From Symsagittifera roscoffensis (Eukaryota; Xenacoelomorpha; Acoela; Convolutidae): a DNA stretch of 64,000 nt. Location: assembly GCF_963678635.1 (NCBI RefSeq), contig NC_087069.1, positions 6,555,472-6,619,471 of the forward strand, read 5' to 3'. The position numbers and the translations under genes were made by a program. Positions 21,950 to 33,932 of this stretch are shown here, piece after piece (position 1 is the first letter of the stretch; each line of letters begins with the position of its first letter). Under the pieces are notes generated by a model. That model saw only the letters and a program-made list of their open reading frames with translations. It was not told the origin of the DNA and searched no databases.

Positions 21950-23750
21950 TTTTTCTAGCTGTTTATTATGTTCAATAGATTGTCGTTGTTCAAAATGAAT
22001 TTATTTAGGAAAGTTTTTTTTTTATATTTGAGGTTGTGTCAGGTTTTTTCTTGGTTAACTCACTCCAATTTGTTCCATAGTTAAAGACGCAACTGAATAA
22101 TTTTCTTAATCTTATATTAAGTGAGTTTTTTTGTTTTGTAACTTGCACCAGTTCTTATATTTCACAAATACGAAATTCATTGGATTTGTACATGTTTTGC
22201 GTTTCCCGTGTTAGTTTCAATGAGTCGAATTGACCTTTTAAAATTATAATCTGTATAATCTTTTGAGATCATTTTCCCATATTAACTCTCTATATTGGTT
22301 AATAGCTTTGTATACATGTATCAACTGTGTCTTCGTAAAAATTTTCTTATTTAATAGAATAAACCGTAAAACGTTTTCACTTTTTTCTGATTATACAAAC
22401 GCGATTGAACAAACTCAAATCAGTATCTATCGATATTCCTAGATACCTTAAAGATTTCCAGAATTCAATCCTTCTTAAATTATTTTGCCCTCCAATAACA
22501 ATTTTCAGGTTTGAATTTTGGAAAATCATTGTTTTAGTTTTAAAGGTATTGAGGGCGAGAAAGGCTTGAAGAAAAATATAAGTAATTTGTTGATTTAAGT
22601 GCTAAAGGTTTTTGAAGATAATCAACAAAAGACCTAAGACTGAGCCCTGTGGCACTCCAACAAAACTTTGTTGGTGATGATTTTTCTTACTAGTAAACCT
22701 GAGCGGTGTCCTTTTTCAAAAATGCCAAAATTTTGAAAATGGGACCACGCAACCCATAAGAGTAACATTTTTCTGGAAGTTAGATATAATCGAACTTGTT
22801 GAATATTTTTTTATGATCAAGAAAATTAAATTGCGTTGATTTGTTTTCGTTGTTCACTCAAGTCGCCTCTGGTCCTAATGATATGTGACACTAAGGCATC
22901 AATTAAATTTCGATCTTCTCTGAAGCTAGATTGAATGATCTGTAGAATATTTTAATCCTTGAAAAAATTGTTTTTTCTATTGTAGATTAGTTTTTTTCAA
23001 ATATTTTCTCAAAAGGGAAAGTAATGAAAACAATGTGTATTATTCCAACTTATTTTAGAGCCTGTTTTATGAGCCAGATTTTTTTTGCAGTTTTCAAACA
23101 AGCAAGAAATTAATTTTTTAAAACATTTTGAGAATAATTATTTTAGAACTGGAGCAACTATTGGTTTCAAGCAAACAGAAACCAAATTGAAACAACCTGT
23201 ACTAAATTTAGATTATTAATTATATAAGATTCCAAGAGTTTCAGCCATTTGAACCGGTCTTAAATTCATTGGTTGCATTTTTTTCGTCGCTTCTTAAGTA
23301 TGCTGCTTTTCCGATCTCTGCTGCTATTTTTGCTTCTATGGATGATTATTTCCAAAATTTGTCATTCTCTTTGGTTTGCTTTTTTTGGCTACTAATTTGA
23401 CAATTTTGAACACCTTTCTGCAATTACTCTTATCCTATGTTGTTGCCTTGAAATTTATTTGGTGGTGGGATATATTCGTGCCCCGTATCAGACGCTTAAC
23501 TTTTTTTTGCCTGCTCATTATATCTTTTACGGTTTTTGGAAATTTTTTGTTTGAAGTAGAGGTGCCACAGTCTTTGATTCTTATTTACTGCGTTTTTAAT
23601 GCTAATATCTACAATTTTTTTTTTCATTTTTAAACATTTCTTCTTTGAGGCTCTGTTTGAAGTTAAACGATTTTTTCCTTCGTCTGCATCAAAAAGTATT
23701 TTAAGTTGATGATTCAAGAAATGGTTTTGTTTATTGTAAAACAGAATCAT
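21950..23750 (-). mobile_element. LINE (non-LTR retrotransposon) reverse-transcriptase remnant
   Basis: Reading the minus strand, about 22615-22680 encodes G-V-P-Q-G-S-V-L-G, the hallmark motif that precedes the catalytic part of non-LTR reverse transcriptases. Downstream on that strand (22600 to 22380) comes K-T-K-T-M-I-F, then a Gly-rich strand and L-R-Y-L-G-I-S-I-D, matching the order in Jockey/CR1/RTE-type LINEs. Upstream, 23496-23750 encodes a Lys/Asn-rich segment like the pre-RT region. The frame is broken by many stops and shifts and the F-x-D-D motif is not clearly preserved, so the element is dead. Ends and tail were not located. Confidence 0.75.
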
Positions 23751-25515
23751 AATCCAAAATTTTTGTTCCGAGAATTTTTATACAATAATTTATACAACAA
23801 ATTTTATACAAGTTGTTAGAAAAAAAACGTTTTTCTAAGATCAATTAAAATCCACTGGCTTCACGTTTGGGTGTTATAGTGTTTAGTTTTCTCAAATTGT
23901 ATCTCAAAAAAATTTGACTTTTCAAATTAATTTTTCGATTTTCTTGCGCTGTTTGTTTTGAAAACACCGCAATCAATTTGCATGGAACTTAAGGAAAAAT
24001 TTATTTTTTCCAAATATGTTTACAATATATAAAAAATTTGCATATTGACTATGCTATTTGGTATAAAAACGCATGTTAGAAAAAATTTAGCTTTTGATGT
24101 GAGCTGTATAGATAAAACTTTAGTTTAAATTGTTTCTTTTTCAGCCAAGTTTCAGTTATGCAAACTGCAACTGACTTTTCTTTCAATACGGTTTTCTCTC
24201 CAAAAATTTTTTCCCGTTTTGTAAAAGAACCGTATCCATTTTATCCAACTTTGGATTTGGTCGCCTGATATTTTAACTCGACAGAAAAGCTTTTTCGATG
24301 TTTTTTAAAATAATCTCTCTAAGCTTTTTTCAAACTTTGATCAAAGAGATGAGTGAAACAAAAAAACTAAATATAAATCAGTAAAAAAGCAAAAACAATT
24401 ATCATCAAAGAACATGCAAAAACACAGGTAGTTTGAGAATGATGTTTGGACTCTCCGCGAAAGTCGCAGATCACTCAAGCGAGATCACTCAACCCTTGTC
24501 CTTCTTAAAACCTGCGTAAACCAGAGCCTGTCACAGACAGGACAAATAAAACTGATTGCAAAAAATTGAACTTTTATGCTTTTTGCACCTAGGCTATCAA
24601 CGATTTTTAAAGTTTTTGAGACTAATACACTTGGCTACAACTGACCTTAAAAAGTTTCACAGTTATTAACACAGTTATTTCCTTGAAAAAGTGGGAGCTT
24701 GAAAAAGAAATTGTGCTTTTTGTCCCTCTTGTATTCAACTTGGGATTTACTCAAGTTCTCAGTTTGATCGTTCTGTTTTCAATCTTTCGTTCAATTAGGA
24801 AATTATTCACAAAAAACTACTATACACTAGTGTTGCTCACGATTTATTCCCTTTCTTGATCTAAAATAATACATCTTAGGCGAGGGCTCTTTTGTCCACA
24901 AATCAGTAGAATTTCTAATTATACATGTGCGTGCAATTACTGATCGCAGCATTTTTTACCTAAAATACATGCAATCAAATCCCTAAAAGTAAAAAAAACG
25001 AGCTGCAGTGATCAATTTCAACATTAAAGAAACATCAAATTCAAATATTTTTCATATTTCTTGAGTTTTTTATAGAAAATATGTATTGAAAAACCGACAA
25101 AACTTGGCGAAATGCTTAGCTTATAACTTTGCTCTCATTACTTTAAAGATATATTAGTCATAAAACAAATCCTATCATAAGAAATACTGCGGCACCATTC
25201 GAACAAATTTTTATATTATTTTTGCTTGAAATTAGTAACCTCGAGCATGCTTCAAACAAGAGTGCTTGTATATCAGGACAAAGGCCTGAATGTTCCGACT
25301 ACCTCAAAGCTGGTCTCAAATAATTTTTGTTCATACAAAAAGTTTTCATCGAATTGTAATTTTTGGTCTGCCATTATCAAATATAATTCGCTTAAAATTG
25401 AGTCGAAATAAAATGATCAATTATTTTGGAAGGATTATGAGCGCAATAATTAGCATTAATCATTCGCGCGCTGAGGCGATTAATCATTACTCGATCATTT
25501 TCAATCTTAATTCTG
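23751..25515. other. Noncoding stretch downstream of the FtsJ-like gene
   Basis: AT-rich with no convincing exon. The word CTGAATGTTCCGAC at 25288 is the inverse of GTCGGAACATTCAG in the 63.1-kb hairpin repeats. A near-perfect direct repeat of ATTAATCATT flanks CGCGCGCTGAGGCG at 25454-25488. The 3-prime end of the gene to the right should lie here. Confidence 0.45.
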
Positions 25516-26346
25516 CTAGAGGCAAACATATCGCTGGGCAATCCGAAGTCTTCCGAATCGGTACCCATACGCACTCAACTTTGATAAATTAGTCTGAATA
25601 AAAAACCACCCCATGCAAATATCCTCATCACTTTCTTCGAAATTCGGATTAATAATAAGATTTCTTGCTTCAGTAAATTGATAAGCCTTATAAGAGTAGA
25701 CAATGAGTGGGGATATAGCATGTACTTTGTTTTTTCTCTCCAATTTATGCTCGCTGATTTTCATATATTTGCCATGGAACAACCTATTGTCTATTGGCTT
25801 GAGTTGTCTGTTCGCTGATTTAGTGTAATATACAATATAACCCTTTCCTTTTCTGAAAAAGAGGGGGGAGGAATTTAGAAGTAGATCCGAACTAACTTTA
25901 AGAAATGAAGTGTCTCTTGCTTGAAGTTGCTTCAAATACTTTTCTATCAGATCTCTTAGCTCAATTCGCAATTTAGCTTTGAAGTTTCGACCAATGACAT
26001 ATGAGAACATACTGCTCCACAAAGATCCACAAGTTTTTTTGTCCAACTTTTTAGCATCCAGTCGCTGAAATGCTTTAGAGAGCAACGTTAATATAACATT
26101 TCCAGAGTCGCGTAAAAGCTTAGCGCGTATAATTGCAACGCCGTCGTCCTCAATATGGTTCATCATGATAACAAGCTGAGCTAGTTTCATTTCAAGATCC
26201 GATAAAAACTTGTGATTCGGATAGCCAAGAAAATTTTCATTCACATGCCAAGACCCATCCATAATCACTAGTTTGTATTGGTCCAGCCAAACTTCTGGCT
26301 TCTCTAAGCAAAGCTCAAATATATCATTTTTTGCACGGTTTTGCAA
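25516..26346 (-). CDS. FtsJ-like RNA methyltransferase, C-terminal part
   Basis: About 276 codons ending at TAG 25518-25516. The N-terminal part has a strand ending L-V-I-M-D-G-S-W, the catalytic Asp strand of FtsJ/RrmJ-type 2-prime-O-methyltransferases. Then come Y-P-N-H-K-F and a long helix (L-E-M-K-L-A-Q-L-V-I-M), and a strand G-V-A-I-I-R-A-K-L-L-R supplying the catalytic Lys, followed later by a Glu in Y-Q-F-T-E-A-R. It lacks the SAM-binding motif I, which is found in the piece at 33467-33932 on the same strand, so the two make one K-D-K-E domain. The frame has no stops over 830 bp, which argues for function. At the left end it abuts a run of ten A (minus strand) preceded by TGA, and no splice acceptor is evident, so an insertion may have cut this exon. 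Confidence 0.7.
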   Translation of the reverse strand: MQNRAKNDIFELCLEKPEVWLDQYKLVIMDGSWHVNENFLGYPNHKFLSDLEMKLAQLVIMMNHIEDDGVAIIRAKLLRDSGNVILTLLSKAFQRLDAKKLDKKTCGSLWSSMFSYVIGRNFKAKLRIELRDLIEKYLKQLQARDTSFLKVSSDLLLNSSPLFFRKGKGYIVYYTKSANRQLKPIDNRLFHGKYMKISEHKLERKNKVHAISPLIVYSYKAYQFTEARNLIINPNFEESDEDICMGWFFIQTNLSKLSAYGYRFGRLRIAQRYVCL

Positions 26347-26360
26347 TTTTTTTTTTCATT
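26347..26360 (-). repeat. Poly(A) run bordering the FtsJ-like exon
   Basis: On the minus strand the sequence reads ATAAATG, ten A, then the FtsJ-like frame. An AATAAA-like signal plus A-run directly before coding sequence resembles the 3-prime end of a retroposed element inserted into the gene. Confidence 0.35.
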
Positions 26361-27046
26361 TATAGATCTACTTTGATTATAATTGACCGAAATAATAAAA
26401 TTTGCAAACGATATACAATTTGAGTAATGAACGGGTTTAAAAAAAATTATTCTTCAGATAGTCAAACACTATTTGAGGGAGGTTCCTAATGCCAATTTCC
26501 AAGAATCGATGCCAAAATGAGTTCAATTTCCAAACAAAATTGTGTACCATTTTTCGCGTTAGCTGGTTAAAAAAATTTGGAAAATGCAGATTACTATACT
26601 TATTCTTTTTATAACTGAACATTGACTAGTGGTACAGTGACATAAAATAAAGGAGAGTTCTTCAAACAGAATGAAAAAAGGACTGATCGAATAAGAACGA
26701 AGCCCTGATTGTTCCGACCATGGCTAGTGGTATGTGATATCCTTTGATATGAGAGATTACAGAATGTTTCTAATGCTGATTTCATGAAGTACGAGAAAAA
26801 GTTTTTTTTATGAATCAGTAAATGTAGCCTCGAATCGTATTTAAAAGCTCCTTATACTGGTCTAACAAATGACCTTTTAGATCAAGCACCATGACTGACC
26901 TTGGTCATGACCGGCATAACTTCATATTAGGTAACAAAAATTTTACAGACTAATTGACAACTGCCGTAGCAATACCACATTCCCCTTTTTCCAGAAACTT
27001 TTTTTCACTCTGTAAGCAATTAAACAAGAACTTATAATAACATCAG
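26361..27046. other. Noncoding stretch between FtsJ-like exon and gypsy remnant
   Basis: Contains CCCTGATTGTTCCGACC near 26703, an inverted relative of the 63.1-kb hairpin repeat. GACCTTGGTCATGACC near 26897 is a short palindrome-like word. No exon recognised. Confidence 0.4.
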
Positions 27047-27835
27047 AGTTGAAATCTTAATTTTCTCCGGTCCGAGTTTTCCATTATGAAAAATTACTTG
27101 GAAGCATTTTCACTTTTCCACTGTTTTCTTGTTCCTGCCTGTTTTTTTTTCATCAAACCCGGTTACCCACTCTGCTAAAAAGCTTTGTCTAACTCTAGGG
27201 CCTTCTGTCCGAACTTCCAAGAAAATTAAAACTTTTGCAAGTGGCGTAATTTATGCTCGATTGACGCCTTGGACGATTTCGTGTTTCGAATTCAATTCTA
27301 TACGCATTTAGAGACAATCTTTATAGTTCCTCCGGTATTTTTCACCAGTGTTTCACTTAGTTTCAGTATTTGCCGGCTGCTTATTTTTGTTGGACTTCAT
27401 ACTCATTCTTACATCGTCCGCCGTTAATTGAGTCGTCATTTTGTGCTTGTCTGAGTATTTCATCTATTGTTTGAGACCCTTCTGGAGACGTTTCCGACAG
27501 TTCGTCGGACAAAACCCGCTGCAAATTGTCTGTAAGACAGACCCTTGACCTCCGAGATTTGATCTTTTCTAATTGCTTCCGATTTTGCGTGTAAATATAG
27601 AGTATTTCTCAAGAGTTTCTCAGAAGTTTTGTTTCCAGTTGATTTTGTTACCTTCACCAAGCCACAACATTGAAAACGACCGATCGCAACTTTATGTCTT
27701 TGTGCATATGTGGCCATCAGAAGTACATAGAAACGTCAAGCTTGCCTTCCTGACCCGGATGGCCCCTAAGTAGTCGCTTTAGCACCACTTTCGTCAGATT
27801 TCCCGGTACCGCAAGTTGATTGTCCCATAGTATGC
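27047..27835 (-). mobile_element. Internally deleted tandem copy of the gypsy-type element
   Basis: 27047-27550 matches 27838-28350 at a 791-bp offset. 27551-27830 matches 29700-29990, the integrase zinc-binding region. The 1.35 kb that separates those two blocks in the larger element (28350-29700) is missing. It is therefore a partial duplicate with an internal deletion, abutting the longer copy near 27835. Identity is about 85-90 percent by eye. Confidence 0.75.
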
Positions 27836-29869
27836 AAGAGTTGAAATTCTAATTTTCTCCGGTCAGATTTTTCCATATTGAAATTTTACTTGGAAGCATT
27901 TCCTCTTTTCCATACTGTTTTCTTGTTTCTGCCTGTTTTTTTCTTCAAACCCGGTTACAAACTCTGCCCAAAAGCTCTGTCTAAATCTAGGGCCTTCTGT
28001 CCGAACTTCCAAGAAAAGTCAAACTTTTCCAACTGGCGTAATCTATGCTCGATTGGACGCCTTGGAAGATTTCGTGTTGCCAATTCAGTTCTATACGCGT
28101 TTAGAGACACTCTTCTTAGTTACTCCCGTATCTTTTACTAGTGTTTCACTCTGTTTCAGTATTTTGCGGCTGCTTATTCTCGTTGGATTTCATGCTCCTT
28201 CTTACATCGTCCGCCGCCGCCATCATGTTAATCGAGTCATCATTTTGTGCTTGTCTGAGTGTTTCATCTACTGTTTGAGACCCTTCTAGAGACGTTTCCG
28301 CCAGTTCGTCGGACAAAATCCGCTGCAAATTGAATTTAAGACAGACCCTTCAACTGTCTTTTCTATGTCTATGTTTTTTATCTACCCTACTATTTCCAGT
28401 CGCTCGTCATGATTCATTTCGTCCTTTTCGAATTCCTGTAGAAACTCTTCGGAAATCATGTTTTTCTTAATGGCTTTGTGCTTTTTGTTTTGTTTTTTTT
28501 TTTAAGGTGACGTTGACACCATTGGTCTCGTTTCTTCGCCGTACTTACTTGACCGGGCTTCTTTTTGATCTTTTCTCGCCTTAGCTTTTGCTTTCAGCTT
28601 TCTGGCCTCATGTGCCGACAGCTTTTGCTTTTTCTAGGATGGTTTTTTTATGATCTCATCCTCAGTTTTTGGTCGCAAACGTCCTTTTTTGGGCGCTTGA
28701 ATTACTTCCCCGGCATCTCTGGTTTTTTTTCGAGGTCACCACAGTTTGACTTTCTTGAAAGTCTCTCACATAAAGTTCCTTTAGGAAAACCTCTGTGATG
28801 TCATCACTCAATTATGAATCCTTTACTGTTGTCTCCAACGTCATTTCTGCTTTAGGAGTTCCCTGTGTTTGTGCTATGTCAAAGAATTTCTATTTGACTT
28901 CACCCAAATCTTCTTTAGCATTTGCGTTATCCAACTTCCTGCACTCCACTCGCTTTTTTGTAGTGGTATTTGACTCCGTTTCATGGTCTATCGGATTTGC
29001 TTTAGCAAAAGTTACTGCTTTTCCCGACAGTCTCTGGAGGTCTTTTTGTACTATTATCGTTTTTCTATCGGCAATGCTGGTATTGGTTTTTTTTTGTTAT
29101 CTTTTCTCTTCTACGAAACCGCATTTTTCCAAAAGCAATAACTTTCAAGGGGAATCGAGATTTTATCTCACAATCTCGTCCATGCTCTATTGCATTTAAT
29201 TATGCGCTGAGTCTTGTCGGGTTTCGTTCCAGACAGCGTTTGCTTCTAGAAAACATTTCTGCATCTGCTACCATTCTCCCTTCTTTCGATTTGCTGTTTG
29301 CAGCTTGAGCAGTGGACTGACATCCCTACTTGTTTGGCCTTTATTCACATTTTTTTCCGGCTCGATGCATTGTTTGAGTTATGACGCCTTGAGTGTCGAC
29401 CAGATTTTTTTCATCTTAAATCATGAAATTCGGTTTCTTTTATCACTTAAAATTTAAATTCCGTTCTTGGCAGACGACCAAAGTGAGCTTCGAAAGGGAT
29501 TTTGTTGAGCGTTTTTTGCTTAGCCCATCTTAAGACTCGAATTATTGTGTTCAAACACTTTTCAGTTGACAGAACAGTTGCTCCAAGTGCATGGCCCAGT
29601 CGCCGTGTCATCGTTTGTTTTGAAAATTCAATGAGGCCGCCGAGTAGATATGGTTGATGTTTTTTTATTATAAAACTTTTTCATTCTTTTTCTCTTGAAC
29701 TCCGAGATTTGACCTTTTCTAATTGCTTCCGATTTTCCCTGTAAGTTTAGAATGTTTATCAGGAGTTTCACCGAAGATTTGTTTCCAGTTGATTTTGTTA
29801 CCTTCACCAAGCCACAAAAATGAAAACGATCGATCGCAACTTTATGTCTTTGTGCACATGTGGCTATCA

Positions 29870-30061
29870 AAAGTACCTAGAAACGTCCAGCCTGGCTTCC
29901 TGTCTCGGATGGCCCCTAATTAGTCGCTTTAGCACCACTTTCCTCAGCTTTCCCGGCATCGCAAGTTGATTGTCCCATAGTATGCAGTCATCGAACACAT
30001 TCGTTTGATTATATATTGAGTTTGTATACTTTTTGTCGTTCCTCTTGATTGGTTGTCTCAT
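29870..30061 (-). pseudogene. Integrase zinc-binding (H2C2) region of the gypsy-type element
   Basis: The minus-strand frame encodes W-D-N-Q-L-A-M-P-G-K-L-R, then L-I-R-G-H-P-R-Q-E-A and R-Y-F. This matches the integrase zinc domain pattern in which G-H-P-G follows a conserved His and precedes W-W-P. Two stops stand exactly where the tandem Trp normally lies, followed by P-H-V-H-K-D-I. The downstream Cys pair and DDE core are not preserved recognisably. Confidence 0.65.
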
Positions 30062-31340
30062 ACTGTGGAGCCAAGTGTCCTATGAGGTTATTTCTGCAAG
30101 TAGGTTTTTGTCAAAGCATTTCTACAGATTGTCCATCGCCTGTTATCCCAGCTGTTGCGACAGCCGGTGTCTATGTTTTCTTGAAAGATACTTGGATGAC
30201 AACGCTTGTACCGCCAACTCGTCTTCTTCATCATCTAGGCGAAACAAGACCTCAAAGATTTTTCAGTTGTGCTGCGCCACGATCTGCTTCTTTGGTCGGT
30301 TGATATTACTTTCTATCTCCTCCGAACCTGTTTCAGTCACTTGTGTCACCGGCTGAGATGCTTCTCTTCCTTCCTCGAAACTTTGTTCTTGTATTAGTTG
30401 AGCAAAAGACCTCCGGTTTGTTGCCTGACGTGAATTTTTTCCTGTTCTAAGCATTATAAGCGATATGCACCTGAATTTTGATGGCGGTTACGCTTTAGTC
30501 CTCTTTCTGTTGTTCACTTCTTCTTTCATCGGTGAACTTCCTTCATTCTGCGGGTCATCTGTTTCTATCTCAGCTTCTCCGCTCGAAATGTTCAAGTTTT
30601 TTTGAAATTTTAGGACAGGTTCCTCTGTTTGTGGCAATAAAATCATTTTTCTTTTTTTTCGATTTTTTTTAACTGTTCGCCTTTTGCGGAAATATATAAA
30701 AGTGTTTGACTTTCGTATAGTTCGGTCTCGATCACACCCGTTTGCGTTTTGGTTGAGCTTAAATGGTTTTCGACAGGTTCGTTGCCATAGCAACCAAATA
30801 CGTCTTTATCAATCAATTTGAGCTGATTGTCATCGAAATCGTTCTCAATCCGTTCGGGCTCGCTGCGTTCACTTTGTCGATTTTTAATGCAACCTATGCC
30901 TCATGGAACAATTTAATTGAAGCAATTGCGAATTTTTTGTCAAATTCTGTTACTATGGGTCGCCCGATGGATCCCTGGATGATCAATTTTTAATACCCAT
31001 GTCTTTTCCGGGTAAATGTGTCAATGCTGGAGGTTTCTTTTCCTGAATATTAAGGTAACGTGATACAAATGATATCTGGTTCCAATCGACGACATGAGTC
31101 ATCGCTTTTTCTAACGCAGCCCATGTCCCTTGTGACTCGAAACGCAACTCTCGTTTTGCGCGTTGGGCTGTAAAAATAACTTTTATAGATATTCGCTACA
31201 GGCCTGTGTGCCAAGGCGTCCAACTGAAGTTTTTCACCTATTCTTATAATTTTTTCCTCGTTTTTTTCTCGATTTCTTGTTATAGCAATGGTCTTAAGCC
31301 TTCTGTCAACAGAGCGGTTTTATGTGTGAATTTCACCAAA

Positions 31341-32208
31341 TTATTTATACTGCCTAAGAACGAACTCAACTTTTTTCGGGGTGTTTAGTATCATAATGGC
31401 CTCCGTTGTATCATCCCCTTCAAATAACAGCTGGTGCCCTGGCCAGTTTATATTGTTAGTTGAAAGCTCGGACCTTGATGTTTTTAATGTTATCTTTTCG
31501 TCATGTAACCTTTTCCTAACATTTTCAACAAAAGGGACATGTTCTCCTTCATCCGTCTGGGACACAATTACGATGTCATCTAGAAAGCAGAGCGGTCTAA
31601 GGTACGATCCGTTGCTTTCTCGAAATCGGTTAGAAAGCGGTATACTCTTGTAGCACTCCCTTCAATGATGATAAAATTACACAGCTTGGTTGTTTCTGCA
31701 CCTAGTTTTAGCTGGCTGTGCTTAAGATTTAAGACCGACAAGCAAAAATATGTTGCCTCTTATTCATCGGTAACAATCTGACTGACCCTATCTAATAGTT
31801 TGTCCACGTTTGGCATTGGATACTTATTTTTGAAAAACTGCCCATCGATTGGTTTTGATGCCAATTTTATGGTGTAGCCTCTTTCCACAGTAAAATGTTT
31901 TGGTGTTTGGAAATGGTCGCTGGTACTTTTGTAAAGTTTCTGTATATGCCCTTCTTTCATCAAATTTTTTTAAATATTTTTTGGACTTTTACTGGTCTTA
32001 AATAGGTCTGGCACAACGTAAATTTAATTTTCGTTGGGACACTTTGGCTTTTTGACACTTCTTGTCGTTGAAACAGACTTTTAAATTTTTCAATCATTTC
32101 TTGCCTAAGATCTCGCGCATCCTCATCTTCACATTGATATACATCGCGAATTTCGGTTGCGGAGCCTTTCTTTGTGCTTTTTCTTGGAAATCTAGTCCTC
32201 GAATACAT
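31341..32208 (-). pseudogene. Reverse transcriptase of the gypsy-type element (broken)
   Basis: Minus-strand frames encode in order a linker with K-F-K-S-L-F-Q, then Y-P-M-P-N-V-D-K-L-L-D-R (the Y-P-L-P-N-I-D block of gypsy RTs). A fingers/palm segment with K-L-C-N-F-I-I-I-E-G and Y-R-F follows, then the catalytic box F-L-D-D-I-V-I-V-S near 31566, and a W-P-G-H-Q-L thumb-side block. Both catalytic Asp of the box are intact, but at least two stops and frame shifts separate the blocks. The L-D-D box places it with retroviral-type RTs rather than LINEs. Confidence 0.75.
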
Positions 32209-32739
32209 CTTGTTTTTCTCTTTGCTTTTAATAAGATAGCTTTAGGTACAATCCAGCCGGCTGATGTCCTTTTCGCTCATCGTGCTCCCAAGATTTTATC
32301 GGACTTTTGTTGTGGTTGACAAAACGCGCGCTAATGTTCAGCTAATCTCCTGATATGAAATTTGCAGCTTGTGCTGACCCAAGTATCTACTTTGTTGTTG
32401 TCCAGCTGTTAAAAAATGGGCTCCCAGTTGTCACAGTAAGGTGAATTATAGGATTGTCCACTCCCAATTTCGATCTCAGTGATTTGGAACTGGGTTGTTT
32501 GTGCAGCTTGTGATTTTTTCGTCTCAGATTATTCTGTCTTTTACGCCACTGCAGTTTCTACTACTTATCTTCACTCACTGACCATTATTTCAAACTCTTC
32601 CAAAAAACGCATTATCAATCAGATCACCTTTTGCCTTTGATTTCTCTGAAGAGTTTCCTGTATTTTTTCCACCTGTGGTTTCTGACACTTTTTTGCAAAT
32701 TGGTTTGACTTCTTGCTATTTTTAAATCGTTTTCAAATC

Positions 32740-33227
32740 GACGGGCAATTTTTCAAATAACCCAAACCAAATTTTCAACCGCACCTAGTGCATGTGTTTC
32801 TTTTATCTTCATCTCAGTCTTCGTTATGGCCGTTTCTGTTCTGATAGAAGTTTTTGAACAAGGAGTTAGATTCTCTTTTACCCTTATTTCGAACAATCAA
32901 TATCGGTTATGTTACAATATGTTCAAGACGTTCAGCTCGTTTCAGGACTTTTTCGGCTGCCAATGTTTCAAACGCGGGAGTGGCTTGTAATGGTACATTC
33001 TTCATGCGTGATATGAACAAATCCAGAGTTCCCAGCTCCGATCTGGCTGCTTGAGCAGTTAGTGCAGCATGAAGCATTTCTAAGGGCTCGTTAGGTTCGT
33101 GTGAACTTGTGAAAAACTTACCTTTTTCGTTGGCCACGCTTTTTAATTTGCAAAAATTGGCGCCGAGATCCTTAGAAAAGTTTGGTTTTATTTGGAATCT
33201 CCCTAATGGATTCGGTTCCGTCACCAA
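32740..33227 (-). pseudogene. Gag-like fragment with zinc-knuckle remnant
   Basis: An Ala/Leu-rich helical frame of 106 codons (33227-32907) fits a capsid C-terminal region. About 32745-32800 then encodes C-T-R-C-G followed by an in-frame stop and later K-N-C-P, resembling a decayed CCHC nucleocapsid knuckle. A V-D-T-W stretch near 32380 sits where the D-T/S-G protease site would be expected and appears mutated. Assignment rests on order relative to the RT, not on strong motifs. Confidence 0.4.
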
Positions 33228-33466
33228 CCAAAGGGTCCTTATTTGGTATCATTTTATGACATGCATTTTTGACGGACCAACCCTAAATTTTCGGACGACC
33301 AACCCTGACAAAGGTTACGTGAAACTAAAATTTTCAAAGTAGAGTTTACCTACTTTGAAAATTAAAATTTTCAATGTAAGTAAAATGAGATCAAATTTCA
33401 AGTAGAATTCGGCAATAGTTTCCATTCGGAATTACTAAGTTCAGATAAATTGAAGGTCCAACAAAC

Positions 33467-33932
33467 CTTTCCTTAGCGATGCTAGTTTGACAACGTCGCC
33501 ATATTCCGACCCAAATTTATTGACTGAAATTCTCTCATCCTCTATCTTCATTGGCACGCCCTTGCTTTCTTCTGGCAAAGTAAACAAATCAATAAGTGTC
33601 GTTTCATCATTCTCAAGCAAAGCTTGACAGAAACCCCCCGGAGCGCCGCACAAGTTCAAAACTGAACTCAAGTCATGACGCACTAAGTATTCCAGCAAAT
33701 ATCTCATCATGTTAAAACAAGTTTCATAGAAAAAGTTTGTACTGTTTTCCTTCAGCATTAAGTCTCTTTTCGCAATTGGATCAAGATATTTTTTCCTCGT
33801 TTCGTAAAGGCTGTCATGATAAACCCAATACTTTTCCCTTGATTCCGAAAAGGCTATGAATCTGGGGTCCGTTTCGACGCGTCCAAGCCACTCTTTACGC
33901 AGTATGATTTTATCGTCGTCATGTCCAGCCAT
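33467..33932 (-). CDS. FtsJ-like RNA methyltransferase, N-terminal exon
   Basis: ATG at 33932-33930 (M-A-G-H-D-D-D) starts an exon ending at a consensus donor AAAG|GTTTGT, intron from 33466. The protein has a charged N-terminal helix and then V-L-N-L-C-G-A-P-G-G-F-C-Q-A-L-L, the SAM-binding motif I of FtsJ-like methyltransferases. It is followed by a strand with T-L-I-D-L-F and N-K-F-G-S-E-Y-G-D-V-V, the region leading to the catalytic Asp. The catalytic part continues on the same strand at 25516-26346. Known FtsJ enzymes methylate 2-prime-O of rRNA, tRNA or mRNA caps; I cannot assign the substrate. An in-frame ATG 27 codons upstream exists, but the shorter start has the better context. The 7.1-kb gap holds retroelements. 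Confidence 0.7.

Larger units (their letters stand above)
27838..33300 (-). mobile_element. Decayed Ty3/gypsy-type LTR retroelement
   Basis: On the minus strand the order is gag-like (about 33227-32740), protease-like (near 32380), reverse transcriptase (32208-31341), linker, integrase zinc domain (30061-29870) and a charged C-terminal part (29200-27840). This gag-PR-RT-IN order is the Ty3/gypsy type. Stops and frame shifts are frequent. No clear LTRs were found at either side. It lies in the same orientation as, and between the two halves of, the FtsJ-like gene. Plus-strand open frames across it (for example 28795-29199) are antisense shadows. Confidence 0.75.

Noticed and set aside
28795-29199. 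134-codon plus-strand frame with hydrophobic stretches
   Set aside because: It is antisense to the charged C-terminal part of the minus-strand gypsy element; the hydrophobicity is a shadow of Lys/Glu codons.
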